From: Actinomycetota bacterium
GTDB lineage: Bacteria > Actinomycetota > Aquicultoria > Subteraquimicrobiales > Subteraquimicrobiaceae
Length of the DNA: 59,987 nucleotides
Assembly (NCBI GenBank): GCA_030018275.1
Contig: JASEGB010000009.1
Coordinates: forward strand, 11,911 to 71,897
Direction: 5' to 3'
The notes below the pieces were generated by a model. The model did not search any database and was not told where the DNA came from. It was given only the letters and a program-made list of their open reading frames with translations. Position 1 is the first letter of the stretch; the number at the start of each line of letters is the position of its first letter. The translations under genes were made by a program, and so were the position numbers. Shown one piece after another: positions 1 to 8,611 of the stretch.

Positions 1-57
1 ATTTTTTTAAGGACTCGAAGCAAACCACCCATGTGCCGTTTTTGATAACACAGGGGG
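1..57. repeat. Direct repeat, copy A
   Basis: This stretch recurs almost exactly at 211-266. Both copies start in a T run, run through the word GGACTCGAAGCAAACC and end in a G run. The two copies are about 210 bp apart, so the region may be part of a tandem array whose left side lies outside the window. Copy A leads into the tRNA-like sequence, while copy B leads into unrelated sequence. Confidence 0.8.
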
Positions 58-59
58 TG

Positions 60-150
60 ACAGCGAGCAAAGCGAGCGTCCTCAGGGGGACGGAGTCCCC
101 CTAGGAACGCGCGGAAGCGCGAGGAGGTTCAAATCCTCTAGCGCCCACCA
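60..150 (+). tRNA. tRNA-like 3' part ending in CCA, 5' half not convincing
   Basis: The 3' end looks like a tRNA: a T arm GGAGG-TTCAAAT-CCTCT (about 123-139), an acceptor strand AGCGCCC, a discriminator A and an encoded CCA (148-150). Upstream are a GC-rich hairpin that could be a long variable arm (about 107-121) and a G5/C5 stem with a 7-nt loop containing GGA (about 86-102), which would suggest a serine-type class II tRNA. However, position 33 would be C rather than U, and the expected 5' acceptor strand GGGCGCT is absent. The 5' half therefore seems to have been replaced by the repeat that starts at 1. It could be a tRNA pseudogene, an attachment-site remnant or a non-tRNA repeat that resembles one. 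Confidence 0.3.
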
Positions 151-190
151 AATTCCGTCGATAGTTGATGGTCCATAGTCGATCGTCCAA

Positions 191-217
191 AAGGCTCCGA
201 AAGGGGGCCTATTTTTT
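191..217 (+). terminator. Rho-independent terminator-like hairpin
   Basis: A stem AGGCTCC / GGGGCCT-type with a GAAA loop is followed by a run of six T. It lies downstream of the tRNA-like sequence, and its T run is the first part of repeat copy B. Confidence 0.5.
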
Positions 218-266
218 AAGGACTCGAAGCAAACCACCCATGTGCCGTTTTTGATAACACAGGGGG
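211..266. repeat. Direct repeat, copy B
   Basis: This is the second copy of the repeat at 1-57, differing mainly by one T in the leading T run. It diverges after the G run: GCGTC follows here and TGACAG follows in copy A. Confidence 0.8.
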
Positions 267-615
267 CGTCTTTTCCCGGCCTAAACAAGGTAAGGTACCT
301 CAGAAAGTATTTCCACTTCTTCCACTTTTTGCTGAAAAACCCTTGATAAGTTGACGCGGAAGGGTCGCGTCTTCACTTTTCGTAAAAGCTTAAGAGACAA
401 GACTCGAATATGAACGGAGACTGTATCAAGAAAGCCTCCCCTTTGAGCACTTGTTTGGGGCTCTTTTCTTTCTATCTTGCAGGAGGATGCCAGAAATTGC
501 CTTCACCCCAACCCTTACAAGTGGGGAGTCTCACGAAATTAGAGCATACCCTAAAGCAAACTTCCTTCTAAACCGAGTATAAGTACTAGATTGTTGAACT
601 TTCAGGAAACTCTTA
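267..615. other. Gene-free stretch upstream of the pilin gene
   Basis: I see no convincing coding sequence. There is a hairpin GAGC...GCTC followed by TTTTCTTT near 453-475 that could be a terminator. A weak purine-rich ribosome site (CAGGAAAC) precedes the first ATG of the pilin-like gene. Confidence 0.5.
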
Positions 616-966
616 ATGAGAATTCTAATGAAAAAACTATTGGGAAACCAGAAAGGTTTTACCATAATTGAACTAATGGTTGTCATGACCATTCTAGCTA
701 TCCTTGTTACTATCGCAATAGCAAGTTACAATTTCTCGCTTGCCAAAGCTAATGAGGCAACTTGTCGCTACAATCTTCGTGCAATTCGCAATGCCATTGT
801 TCTCTACACGAACCTAAATGATCAAAACAATCCTGATTCCTTGGATGATTTGGTACCCGAATATATAAAGAGTGGATTCGAATTTAAGTGTCCAGCAACA
901 AAACAAGAGTATTTGTATGATCCAATTGCTGGAGAGGTACAATGTTCAACTTCTGGGCATGAATAG
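616..966 (+). CDS. Type IV pilin / pseudopilin-like protein
   Basis: The 116-residue product has a class III (prepilin) signal: a short basic leader, then KGFTIIELMVVMTILAILV, with cleavage expected after the Gly and Glu at mature position 5. One hydrophobic N-terminal helix follows, which in this family builds the filament core. The remainder is a small globular domain with two pairs of Cys. The short length and the CPATKQEYLYDP region resemble type II secretion pseudopilins or minor pilins of Gram-positive-type bacteria. ATG at 628 is an alternative start and gives a more usual leader length. No peptidase or assembly ATPase is nearby, so the assembly partner is unknown. Confidence 0.75.
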   Translation: MRILMKKLLGNQKGFTIIELMVVMTILAILVTIAIASYNFSLAKANEATCRYNLRAIRNAIVLYTNLNDQNNPDSLDDLVPEYIKSGFEFKCPATKQEYLYDPIAGEVQCSTSGHE

Positions 967-984
967 ACGTGGAAGGGGGAAACC

Positions 985-1791
985 ATGAAACATTCTAAGT
1001 ACGCTATGTTTGAATTATTGGTTCTGATTTTTGGAGCAGGAACGGTATTTGTCCTGATACTTTCATCACCTTGGCAAACGCCTGTTGAAATAACGGCGCA
1101 ACTGCTTTTAATCCCTATCCTTGTAGGTGTTCTTCATTATGGACGAAAGGGTGGCCTGGTGACTTTTCCCCTTGCTAGTGCTGTTTATCTGGCAATAAGA
1201 GTACCTGACATAATAAAAATAGGATTAGTCGGCCCCATTTTTCAACTCCTTATTGTAAGAGTTCTTGTATATGGAGTTGTGGGAATTGGCGGAGGTATGA
1301 TTTGTTCGCGCATAAAATACCTCTTTGCTAGGTTGGAACGACAAGATCTTATCGATGACGTGACTAGTCTTTACAACCCAAATTATCTAGCGCAGCTAAT
1401 TGAGAGGTATGAGCAAGAGTTTAAGCGATATCAAAACCCCTTTTCGGTGGCTATTCTAAAGATTGACAGTAAAGCTTTTAATAAGCTTAAGGAAGCTCAA
1501 CTTAGAACACAATTGAGAGAAATGGGGTCAACTATCCGTAATAATACTCGAGCAGTTGACGAAGTGGGACGTGTCAGTAATACTGAATTCGGTTTGATTT
1601 TTCCTTATACAAATGCCTCCAGGGCGACTGTGGCAGGCAAAAGAATCCAAAAACTTGTGGCTAATTATCTAAAGAAGCAGAGATATTTTGTTGAAAATGA
1701 CGTTAAAATCAGATTGGAAATTTTCGGATACCTCGATGATAAAAGGAGACTACGGAGATTACGGAGGAGGCTAGCGACAAAAGCTTTCTAG
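985..1791 (+). CDS. Membrane protein with degenerate GGDEF domain
   Basis: The 268-residue protein starts with about four hydrophobic segments (residues 5-110). A domain follows with the layout of a diguanylate cyclase, opening with the D-x-LT-like motif [12 protein letters not shown]. The signature loop reads [13 protein letters not shown] where GGDEF would be expected, so the two catalytic glycines are missing and cyclase activity is unlikely. It may sense or bind rather than make cyclic di-GMP. The last codons are a low-complexity stretch rich in Arg and Leu, encoded by a repeated 'GACTACGGAGATTACGGAGG' type sequence (about 1746-1769), which suggests the natural C-terminus has been replaced. 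It starts 18 nt after the pilin stop, behind GGAAGGGG. Confidence 0.6.
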   Translation: MKHSKYAMFELLVLIFGAGTVFVLILSSPWQTPVEITAQLLLIPILVGVLHYGRKGGLVTFPLASAVYLAIRVPDIIKIGLVGPIFQLLIVRVLVYGVVGIGGGMICSRIKYLFARLERQDLIDDVTSLYNPNYLAQLIERYEQEFKRYQNPFSVAILKIDSKAFNKLKEAQLRTQLREMGSTIRNNTRAVDEVGRVSNTEFGLIFPYTNASRATVAGKRIQKLVANYLKKQRYFVENDVKIRLEIFGYLDDKRRLRRLRRRLATKAF

Positions 1792-1834
1792 AACCCCCAA
1801 AGTCGCGCTCACGACTAAATCACTGAAAGCTAGT

Positions 1835-2464
1835 GTGGATCTACTCTCAATGTCCTCCCACAAACTCTATGGTCCAAAAGGCGTGGGCGCTCTTTACATT
1901 CGAAAAGGGACGAGGATGATACCCCTATTACATGGAGGAGAGCAAGAGCGAAAGCGTCGAGCAGGCACGGAAAATGTTCCCGGTATCATTGGATTCGGCA
2001 AGGCAATGGAAATAGCCCAGGCTCAAATGGAGCAAAAGCAATGTCAAATTGCAAATTTTAGGGATAAACTCATCAAAGGTCTCTTTGAAAGGATTGATGG
2101 AATCAGATTAAATGGTCATCCCTTACAGAGGTTACCAAATAATGTAAGTGTGTGCATCGAAGGGGTAGAGGGGGAAGCCATGCTTCTCAATCTGGACATG
2201 AAAGGGATTTGTGCTTCCAGTGGTTATACAATCATTGACGTCAAGTTCAAGAACTTGGGCTGCGGGGCAGCCATTGCTACCAGTTCCATGGTTACGGAGA
2301 TGGTCAAGGGAAAGACCATCGACGAAGCCTTGAGGATATCAAACAAGACCGTTGCCGAAGCCTTGGATGGATTGCCTCCCATAAAAATGCATTGTTCGGT
2401 CTTGGCGGAGCAAGCTCTCCACGCCGCGGTCAAAGACTATTTGGGAAGGAAGAACAAATCCTGA
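1835..2464 (+). pseudogene. NifS-NifU deletion chimera (cysteine desulfurase fragment fused in frame to IscU-type scaffold fragment)
   Basis: Residues 1 to about 130 match the C-terminal half of a NifS/IscS cysteine desulfurase, including the PLP lysine motif [10 protein letters not shown] and the RAGTENVPG motif. The reading frame then passes at ICASSG directly into the IscU-type NifU sequence [17 protein letters not shown], ending with [12 protein letters not shown]. The join (about nt 2225) falls just before the catalytic Cys of the NifS motif SSGSAC, and it also removes the N-terminus of NifU with its first cluster-binding Cys. The NifS N-terminal half is missing too. The ORF is open for 209 codons but should not work as a desulfurase. 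A NifS-NifU-MnmA order upstream of mnmA is normal, so this is a remnant of that operon. Confidence 0.8.
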
Positions 2465-3351
2465 TGGCTCAATTCATCATCGCGCTCAAGCATTATATCG
2501 TGGAAATATTTCCCGCTTTGGTTCTGGGTTTCTTCCTCAGCGGTTTAATTCACGAGCTCGTACCCGATTCATGGGTGGAAAAACATCTGGGGAAGAAAGG
2601 AATAAAACCGATTTTTTACGCCACCATCGTGGGAACGGTTTTACCCATTTGCTGTTGGGGCTCCCTTCCCGTGGCCATAAGCTTTTACAAGAAGGGATCG
2701 AGACTGGGATCGGTTCTCGCCTTTCTGGTTGCCACTCCCGCCACTTCCGTAACAGCTCTCCTGGTGACCTTCAAACTCCTGGGGTTAAAATTCACCATCT
2801 TCTTATTTTTCTCCGTGATCTTGATGGGACTGATCATGGGCACCATCGGTAATTTTCTGACCTTTGAACCAAGGATCGGAGTGGAGCATTGTTCTTACTG
2901 TGCCCAGGAGGTACAAAGTTGTGTTTGCGAGAGGAAGGTGGGGGATCGAATCAAATCCATTTTTAAGTTTGCCTTTGTGGACATGGTCAGAGAGATTGGA
3001 CCCGAGATGCTTCTGGGAATAATTTTGGCTGCCTTTGTGGCATCCTTCGTTCCCCTTGGAAGATTGATAAATACGTATCTTGCTGCTGGTTGGGGATACC
3101 TGTTCGCTTTGATTTTTGGTTTGATTACGTACATATGTTCGACAGCTACCGTTCCTTTAGTCGATGCCTTTATTGTCAAAGGAATGAGTGTCGGTGCAGG
3201 GATGGTATTGCTCCTTGTGGGACCGATCACCAGCTATGGAACGATTTTGGTTATGAGAAAGGAGTTTGGCGCTAAAATATTATTTAGCTATTTGGTCACG
3301 GTTAGCACTCTCTCTTTAATCTTAGGATATTCTTTTTCTTTGATTCACTAA
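2464..3351 (+). CDS. Permease of the COG0701 / SO_0444 type (predicted efflux)
   Basis: The product is a roughly 295-residue polytopic membrane protein with about eight helices. It carries the paired motifs ICCWGSLPVAISFYKKG and LAFLVATPATSVTALL, typical of COG0701 permeases, some of which are linked to arsenic, copper or zinc export. A cytoplasmic loop holds a cysteine cluster (HCSYCAQEVQSCVCE) that may bind metal. I placed the start at the ATG that overlaps the previous stop in a TGATG arrangement, which implies translational coupling. A longer frame open from 2392 would begin inside the upstream gene. The substrate cannot be told from sequence. Confidence 0.75.
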   Translation: MAQFIIALKHYIVEIFPALVLGFFLSGLIHELVPDSWVEKHLGKKGIKPIFYATIVGTVLPICCWGSLPVAISFYKKGSRLGSVLAFLVATPATSVTALLVTFKLLGLKFTIFLFFSVILMGLIMGTIGNFLTFEPRIGVEHCSYCAQEVQSCVCERKVGDRIKSIFKFAFVDMVREIGPEMLLGIILAAFVASFVPLGRLINTYLAAGWGYLFALIFGLITYICSTATVPLVDAFIVKGMSVGAGMVLLLVGPITSYGTILVMRKEFGAKILFSYLVTVSTLSLILGYSFSLIH

Positions 3352-3405
3352 TTTGGTTAGGCCATGGGTTTTTGGAGTATTTTAACACTCTGGAGCGCAT
3401 GAACT

Positions 3406-4509
3406 ATGAGCGGGAAAGTGGTTGTAGCTATGAGTGGAGGAGTGGACAGTTCTGTCACCGCTGCTTTACTCAAGGAGCAGGGATATGAGGTTATTGGGAT
3501 TACCATGCAGATCTGGCCATCCGATAAGTTAGCGGAAGAAGCCGACAGATTCGGAGGTTGTTGCTCTCTGGCTGCGGTGGATGATGCCCGTCGAGTAGCT
3601 TTCAAATTGGATATACCTTACTATGTAATAAACTTTAGAGAGATATTTGCCCAAAAAGTAATCGCCAATTTCTGTGAAGAATATACACGGGGACGAACGC
3701 CCAACCCCTGCATTAGATGTAATCAACATATAAAGTTTGATGCTTTACTTAAAAAAGCCAAAGAATTGAATGCAGATTTTATAGCCACTGGACATTATGC
3801 CAGAATAGGCTTTGACAAGGAAAAGAAACGCTATATTTTGAAGAAGGGAATAGATGCCGCCAAGGATCAGTCCTATGTCCTCTATATCATGACTCAAGAA
3901 CAGCTTGCCCATACCTTGATGCCCCTGGGGAATCTGACAAAGACTGAAGCTAGAAGAAAAGCTGCTGAGCTGGGGTTGCCGGTAGCCGAAAAGCCAGAAA
4001 GTCAGGAGATTTGTTTCATTCCCGACAACGACTATGGCAAATTTTTAAAGGAGTACATACCGAAGGTTGCCCAGTCCGGTCCCATTCTAGATAGCCGGGG
4101 AAACCTATTGGGAGAGCATAAGGGGATTATATTCTATACCATTGGGCAACGTAAGGGATTGGGCATATCCGCTAAAGAGCCACTTTATGTGATAGCCATC
4201 GATAGAGAAAGAAATGCTATCGTTGTTGGAAGCGAGGATGAGGTATATGGTAGTGAGCTAATAGCGGAAGAAGTAAATTATATTTCCATAAGGCAACTAA
4301 CCAGGTCCATCAAGGTTAAGGCAAAAATAAGGTATAAGATGAAGGAGGCAGAAGCAGTGGTTACCCCGCTCAATGGTGGTAAGGTTCAAGTGAAATTTAC
4401 CCAGCCCCAAAGAGCAATCACTCCAGGACAAGCGGTGGTATTTTATCAAGATGATGTAGTTGTGGGGGGAGGAAGGATTGTCCATCAGGTAGACAGAAGA
4501 GCGAGGTGA
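3406..4509 (+). CDS. mnmA: tRNA-specific 2-thiouridylase MnmA
   Basis: MnmA transfers sulfur to U34 of tRNA-Lys, Glu and Gln, using ATP to adenylate the base. The 367-residue length is normal. The PP-loop SGGVDSS lies at residues 10-16, the first catalytic Cys in NPCIRCNQ is C102 and the persulfide Cys in PESQEICF is C203. The C-terminal half forms the usual beta-barrel tRNA-binding domains (IGQRKGLG, GGGRIV). It follows the NifS/NifU remnant and the permease and precedes a truncated sufC after 5 nt. Since the neighbouring desulfurase is broken, sulfur must come from another desulfurase elsewhere in the genome. Confidence 0.95.
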   Translation: MSGKVVVAMSGGVDSSVTAALLKEQGYEVIGITMQIWPSDKLAEEADRFGGCCSLAAVDDARRVAFKLDIPYYVINFREIFAQKVIANFCEEYTRGRTPNPCIRCNQHIKFDALLKKAKELNADFIATGHYARIGFDKEKKRYILKKGIDAAKDQSYVLYIMTQEQLAHTLMPLGNLTKTEARRKAAELGLPVAEKPESQEICFIPDNDYGKFLKEYIPKVAQSGPILDSRGNLLGEHKGIIFYTIGQRKGLGISAKEPLYVIAIDRERNAIVVGSEDEVYGSELIAEEVNYISIRQLTRSIKVKAKIRYKMKEAEAVVTPLNGGKVQVKFTQPQRAITPGQAVVFYQDDVVVGGGRIVHQVDRRAR

Positions 4510-4514
4510 TATAG

Positions 4515-4871
4515 GTGAGCCTTTTAGAAACCAAAAATCTAAATGCCAGCATGGGTGATAAGGAAATACTAAAAGGTATTGACCTACGTATGGAAGAGGG
4601 TGAAATCCATGTACTTATGGGACCCAATGCTTGCGGTAAGACCACGCTCGCTCTGGCGATACTCGGCTATCCGGCTTATAGGATAACCAAGGGGACCATC
4701 ATTTTCGATGGACAAAACCTCACCGAGAAAGATATTTCTGAGCGGGCCAAGCTTGGAATTGCCTTGGGATATCAAAGCCCTCCGGTAGTTCGAGGGGTAA
4801 AGCTAAGAGACATAATAAGGCTTATAGCTGGCAAGGAGCCCTGGAATCCTTACCTTGGAATCTGTTGGTAG
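4515..4871 (+). pseudogene. sufC: Truncated SufC-type Fe-S assembly ATPase
   Basis: The 118-codon frame begins with GTG after GAGGTGATATAG. It matches the N-terminal half of SufC, the ABC ATPase of the SUF iron-sulfur cluster machinery (normally about 250 residues). The Walker A motif reads GPNACGKTT (residues 36-44), a variant of GPNGSGKST, and the Q-loop region (ALGYQSPPVVRGV) is present. Homology stops near RLIAGKEPWNP, before the LSGGE signature, Walker B and H-loop, so the product cannot be an active ATPase. No sufB or sufD follows. Like the upstream NifS-NifU chimera, it looks like the result of deletion in an old Fe-S/sulfur operon. Confidence 0.75.
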
Positions 4872-4910
4872 CGGCTCTTTTGGGGTTATTTGTGGATATG
4901 CTCTTTTCTT

Positions 4911-5144
4911 TCAGTTGACCTTTTTGCCGGATAAAGTCTTTATTTTCCTCTCGAATTTGTTGATAGTGGTTTGAGCATTTTCCAATTTTTCTTTTAAAAT
5001 CGAATGGAGTAACCTGTCGTTAGGGATTTGGTTAGTTGAATCTCCGAGTTCACGAAACCGGATCCCCGTTTCCATGATAAATAGTGTGAGTTCGATGGTT
5101 CCATAGAAGATTAAGAGGAATAGAATCAGCAGAAATTTGAGCAT
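4911..5144 (-). CDS. Small membrane-anchored hypothetical protein
   Basis: The predicted 77-residue protein has one N-terminal hydrophobic helix (residues 2-22) and then a charged region (RLLHSILKEKLENAQTTINK) likely to be helical or coiled coil, ending with basic residues. A good ribosome site (GAGGTGAGG) stands just upstream of the ATG. I do not recognise the family. It lies between the sufC fragment and thrS on the opposite strand. Composition and ribosome site favour a real gene, but the short length leaves doubt. Confidence 0.45.
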   Translation of the reverse strand: MLKFLLILFLLIFYGTIELTLFIMETGIRFRELGDSTNQIPNDRLLHSILKEKLENAQTTINKFERKIKTLSGKKVN

Positions 5145-5280
5145 AACACCTCACCTCGAAAATAATGGTTTCTTTTTTATTTAGCGGAATTTTGCCCCTT
5201 AAGATTTACCCTCTGAAATGGAATGCGCCGTGAAAAATTGGTAAAATAAGAATCCGAGTTTAAAATATGGGGGAAGGTGC

Positions 5281-7221
5281 ATGGGCGAGAAGATTAGAGT
5301 TTCGTTGCCTGATGGGTCCACCTTGGAGATAAAAAAGGGATTGCTCCTAAGGGATTTAGCCGCTTGCATAAGCCCTGCGCTTGAAAGGGAAGCTTTGGCT
5401 GGAAAGATCAATGGTGAACTATGTGATCTTTCCACCCCCATTTTAGGAGATGCCGATGTAGAGATAATCACCTTCTCCTCCCCGGAAGGTCAAAGCATCT
5501 ACCGCCATAGCGCCGCTCACGTAATGGCTCAAGCTGTAACGGAGCTCTTCTCCGATGTGAAGTTGGGCATCGGTCCGCCCATCGAAGACGGCTTTTATTA
5601 CGATTTCAATATCAAGCACATCCTCACTCCGGATGATTTGAAAAAGATTGAACAAAAAATGCGTGAGATAATCGAGAACGATTTTCCCTTTGTTAAAGAG
5701 GAAATTCCGCGAAGTGAGGCCATAAAGCTCTTCAAATCCAATGGTCAGAATTATAAGGTGGAGCTTTTGGAGGAGATGGAGGACGAAACGGTCACCATCT
5801 ATAAGAATGGAAATTTTTTTGATCTATGTCGTGGACCGCATGTTCCATCGACGGGCAAAATATCCGCTTTCAAGTTGTTGAATATCGCTGGCGCTTATTG
5901 GAGGGGTGATGAGCATCGCCCGATGTTGCAAAGGATATATGGAACGGCTTTTGATGCAACAGAAAAGCTAGAAAAGTATCTACATAGGCTGGAAGAAGCT
6001 GCAAAGAGAGATCACCGTAAGCTTGGTAGAGAACTCGATTTGTTCACCATCAGTGAACAATTTGGAGCGGGGCTTCCCCTCTGGCATCCGAAGGGCGCCT
6101 TGGTCCGCAAGATCATCGAGGATTTTTGGTGGGATGAACACCTAAAGCGAGGATACGAGATGGTAATGACACCCCACATCGCCAAGGTTGATCTCTGGAA
6201 AGCCAGTGGTCACTGGGATTTCTATCGCGAATATATGTATTCGCCCATGGAGATCGAAGGGCAGGGATATGTGATCAAGCCCATGAACTGTCCCGCCCAT
6301 ATCCTCATCTATAAATCTCGGACGCGCAGTTATCGCGAATTACCTCTTAGATGGGCTGAGTTGGGCACGGTCTATCGTTACGAGCGGTCGGGAGTCCTTC
6401 ATGGATTACTTAGGGTTAGAGGGTTTACCCAGGATGATGCCCATATTTTCTGCCGCTTAGATCAGCTCGAAGCTGAAATCCTGGGAGTCATCGATCTCGT
6501 ACTTTACATGCTTAAGACCTTCGGTTTTGAAGAATACGATGTTTTCCTCTCCACACGACCCAAAAAGTATGTTGGAGCCCTCGAACATTGGGAGAAGGCA
6601 ACGGAGGCCCTTAAAAAGGCTTTAGAGAAAGTTGCTCTCGATTATCAGATCGATCCGGGCGAAGGCGTTTTTTACGGACCCAAAATCGATATTAAGATCA
6701 AAGATGCCTTGGGTCGAGCCTGGCAGTGCACCACCATCCAAGTTGATTTCAACATTCCCGAGCGATTCGATATGACATACATGGGAGAAGATAACAGGGA
6801 ACATAGGCCAATTATGATCCATCGCGCGATCCTTGGATCCATGGAGAGATTCATGGGCTGCCTCATCGAACATCATGCCGGTGCCTTTCCAACTTGGCTT
6901 TCACCCGTGCAAGTTGTGGTCATACCCATTGCCGATCGTCACCTTGAGTACGCCAAGGATGTTCTCTTGAAATTGGTTGAAGCGGAGATACGAGTTGAAC
7001 TCGATCCAAGATCGGAATCGGTAAACAAAAAAATTCGCGACGCCCAGGTTCGAAAGATTCCCTATATGTTGGTGGTAGGTGACAGGGAAAGGGAGACAAA
7101 CACCGTGGCAGTGCGAGATCGAAGCGGCGTGGATAGAAGAGGTATATCCCTTGGCCAATTTATTGAGAATTTAGAAGTGGAAATAAGGGAAAGGAGATCA
7201 GCCAGTGAACTGACTTTTTGA
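5281..7221 (+). CDS. thrS: Threonyl-tRNA synthetase
   Basis: ThrRS charges tRNA-Thr. The 646-residue protein has the full bacterial layout: TGS domain (1-62), editing domain with HSAAHVMAQAV near residue 77, class II catalytic core with the zinc-binding MNCPAHI, motif 2 region RYERSGVLHGLLRVRGF and motif 3 region RAILGSMERF, then the anticodon-binding domain (PVQVVVIPIADRH to the end). GGGGGAAGG precedes the ATG. I found no T-box in the short upstream gap, unlike pheST. It heads the translation gene block thrS, infC, rpmI, rplT, pheST, an arrangement common in Firmicutes and Actinobacteria. Confidence 0.97.
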   Translation: MGEKIRVSLPDGSTLEIKKGLLLRDLAACISPALEREALAGKINGELCDLSTPILGDADVEIITFSSPEGQSIYRHSAAHVMAQAVTELFSDVKLGIGPPIEDGFYYDFNIKHILTPDDLKKIEQKMREIIENDFPFVKEEIPRSEAIKLFKSNGQNYKVELLEEMEDETVTIYKNGNFFDLCRGPHVPSTGKISAFKLLNIAGAYWRGDEHRPMLQRIYGTAFDATEKLEKYLHRLEEAAKRDHRKLGRELDLFTISEQFGAGLPLWHPKGALVRKIIEDFWWDEHLKRGYEMVMTPHIAKVDLWKASGHWDFYREYMYSPMEIEGQGYVIKPMNCPAHILIYKSRTRSYRELPLRWAELGTVYRYERSGVLHGLLRVRGFTQDDAHIFCRLDQLEAEILGVIDLVLYMLKTFGFEEYDVFLSTRPKKYVGALEHWEKATEALKKALEKVALDYQIDPGEGVFYGPKIDIKIKDALGRAWQCTTIQVDFNIPERFDMTYMGEDNREHRPIMIHRAILGSMERFMGCLIEHHAGAFPTWLSPVQVVVIPIADRHLEYAKDVLLKLVEAEIRVELDPRSESVNKKIRDAQVRKIPYMLVVGDRERETNTVAVRDRSGVDRRGISLGQFIENLEVEIRERRSASELTF

Positions 7222-7296
7222 TATCGTCTCAATTTAAAAATGATGGTAGAATATTTATGATTGATGTTGGTATATGATGTCTTTTATTTTTTAAAC

Positions 7297-7325
7297 TGGA
7301 CACGATACAAGGGAATGTGTATACT
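7297..7325 (+). promoter_or_regulatory. Sigma-70-type promoter for infC-rpmI-rplT
   Basis: TGGACA (7297-7302), a 17-bp spacer and TATACT (7320-7325) lie about 50 bp upstream of infC. Each box differs from consensus by one base. Transcription would begin near 7332. Confidence 0.55.
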
Positions 7326-7373
7326 ACTGCCGAATTATTTTAAAGTAAAGGCTTTGATAGTTTCAGGAGGTGA

Positions 7374-7898
7374 ATGCCCATCATTGATGAGGTTCGTGTA
7401 AATGAGCGTATTCGAGCTCAAAAGGTGCGACTTATTTCGTCGGAAGGTAAACAGATTGGAATTTTACCCCTAGAGGAAGCTTTGAGAATTGCTTATGATG
7501 AAGGTCTTGATCTGGTTGAGGTTGCACCGCAGGGGGATCCGTCTGTTTGCCGTATTATGGATTATAGTAAATACAAGTATGAACGGACTTTAAGAGCAAA
7601 AAGGGCGAGGAAACATCAAACTACTATTGTCGTGAAGGAAATAAAGATGCGACCAAAGATCGAAGAGCACGATTTCAATGTCAAGAAAAAGCATGTGGTG
7701 AGGTTCTTGGAACACGGTGCGAAGGTCAAGGTTACAATGATGTTTCGGGGACGCGAATTAGCCCACATCGATCTGGGAGAAAAGCTTTTAAATAAATTGG
7801 CGGAAGATGTTAAGGATTTAGGAATTGTGGAGTCAAAGCCCAAACTCGATGGTCGGAATATGGTAATGATTTTAGCTCCATTGTATTTATCCCGTTAG
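7374..7898 (+). CDS. infC: Translation initiation factor IF-3
   Basis: IF-3 binds the 30S subunit and checks the start codon. The 174-residue protein has the N-terminal domain (NERIRAQKVRLI), linker and C-terminal domain (KEIKMRPKIEEHDF) of normal length. The start is doubtful. A perfect Shine-Dalgarno AGGAGGTGA runs straight into ATG at 7374, leaving only 3 nt after AGGAGG. The next two codons but one, ATC (7380) and ATT (7383), sit 9 and 12 nt away. Many infC genes use a rare AUU/AUC start so that IF-3 can limit its own translation, so one of these may be the true start. It begins an operon with rpmI and rplT. Confidence 0.95.
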   Translation: MPIIDEVRVNERIRAQKVRLISSEGKQIGILPLEEALRIAYDEGLDLVEVAPQGDPSVCRIMDYSKYKYERTLRAKRARKHQTTIVVKEIKMRPKIEEHDFNVKKKHVVRFLEHGAKVKVTMMFRGRELAHIDLGEKLLNKLAEDVKDLGIVESKPKLDGRNMVMILAPLYLSR

Positions 7899-7958
7899 TT
7901 TGTTAGATTCATAATCTTTCCACTTTCAAACAATGGAATTTTTTTGGGGGAATATTTT

Positions 7959-8156
7959 ATGGCCACCAAGGCAAAGGTCCGTAAAAGCGCTGTGAAACGA
8001 TTCAAGATCACCTGTTCGGGCAGGATTATGCGGCGTCGGGCCTTCAAGGGTCATCTTCTGGAGAAAAAAACCTCTAAAAGGAAGCGTAAATTGGGAAAGA
8101 AAGCCATCCTGACTCCAACGGCTAGGAAGGCTGTGGAGAGGATGCTTTCGATATAA
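7959..8156 (+). CDS. rpmI: 50S ribosomal protein L35
   Basis: The small, strongly basic protein begins [16 protein letters not shown], the standard L35 N-terminus, and is about 65 residues long. A frame open further upstream would add five residues (MGEYF) that the family lacks, so I chose the ATG at 7959, which follows TGGGGGAA. It lies between infC and rplT as in most bacteria. Confidence 0.95.
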   Translation: MATKAKVRKSAVKRFKITCSGRIMRRRAFKGHLLEKKTSKRKRKLGKKAILTPTARKAVERMLSI

Positions 8157-8177
8157 TCATCTGGAGGCTTAAAACAT

Positions 8178-8537
8178 ATGCCCAGAGTGAAGAGGGGATC
8201 CATTACCAGGAGGAGAAGGAAAAAGATCTTAAAACTTGCAAAAGGCTATCATGGGGCTAAAAGCAGGTCTTTTCGTGCTGCCAAAGAGCAGGTTATGCAT
8301 TCCTTAATGTATTCCTATAGGGATCGCCGGGCTCGCAAGAGAGATTTTAGAAGATTGTGGATAACCAGGATAAATGCCGCGGCGAGGGAAAATGGTTTAT
8401 CTTATAGTAAACTGATGGATGGATTGAGAAGGGCAAATATCGAAATAAACAGGAAGATGTTATCCGAACTTGCGGTAAGCGACCCAGAGGCCTTTGCTGA
8501 ACTCGCTTCGTTGGCGAAGGAGAAACTCGAGGTCTAA
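8178..8537 (+). CDS. rplT: 50S ribosomal protein L20
   Basis: The 119-residue protein has the conserved start [18 protein letters not shown], a long basic helix, and the globular C-terminal domain ([21 protein letters not shown]) that binds 23S helices 40/41. L20 is an early assembly protein and represses the infC-rpmI-rplT operon in several bacteria. The ribosome site GGAGG is 12 nt upstream of the ATG. Confidence 0.97.
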   Translation: MPRVKRGSITRRRRKKILKLAKGYHGAKSRSFRAAKEQVMHSLMYSYRDRRARKRDFRRLWITRINAAARENGLSYSKLMDGLRRANIEINRKMLSELAVSDPEAFAELASLAKEKLEV

Positions 8538-8611
8538 ACCATGTTCAAACATCGAAGTGGATATATTATAAGTTATAAATAGCAAGTTGTGTGTTTTAGA
8601 TATAGCGAGAT

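Noticed and set aside
5145-5280. T-box upstream of thrS
   Set aside because: The conserved GGTGGTACCGCG core is absent and the gap is too short.
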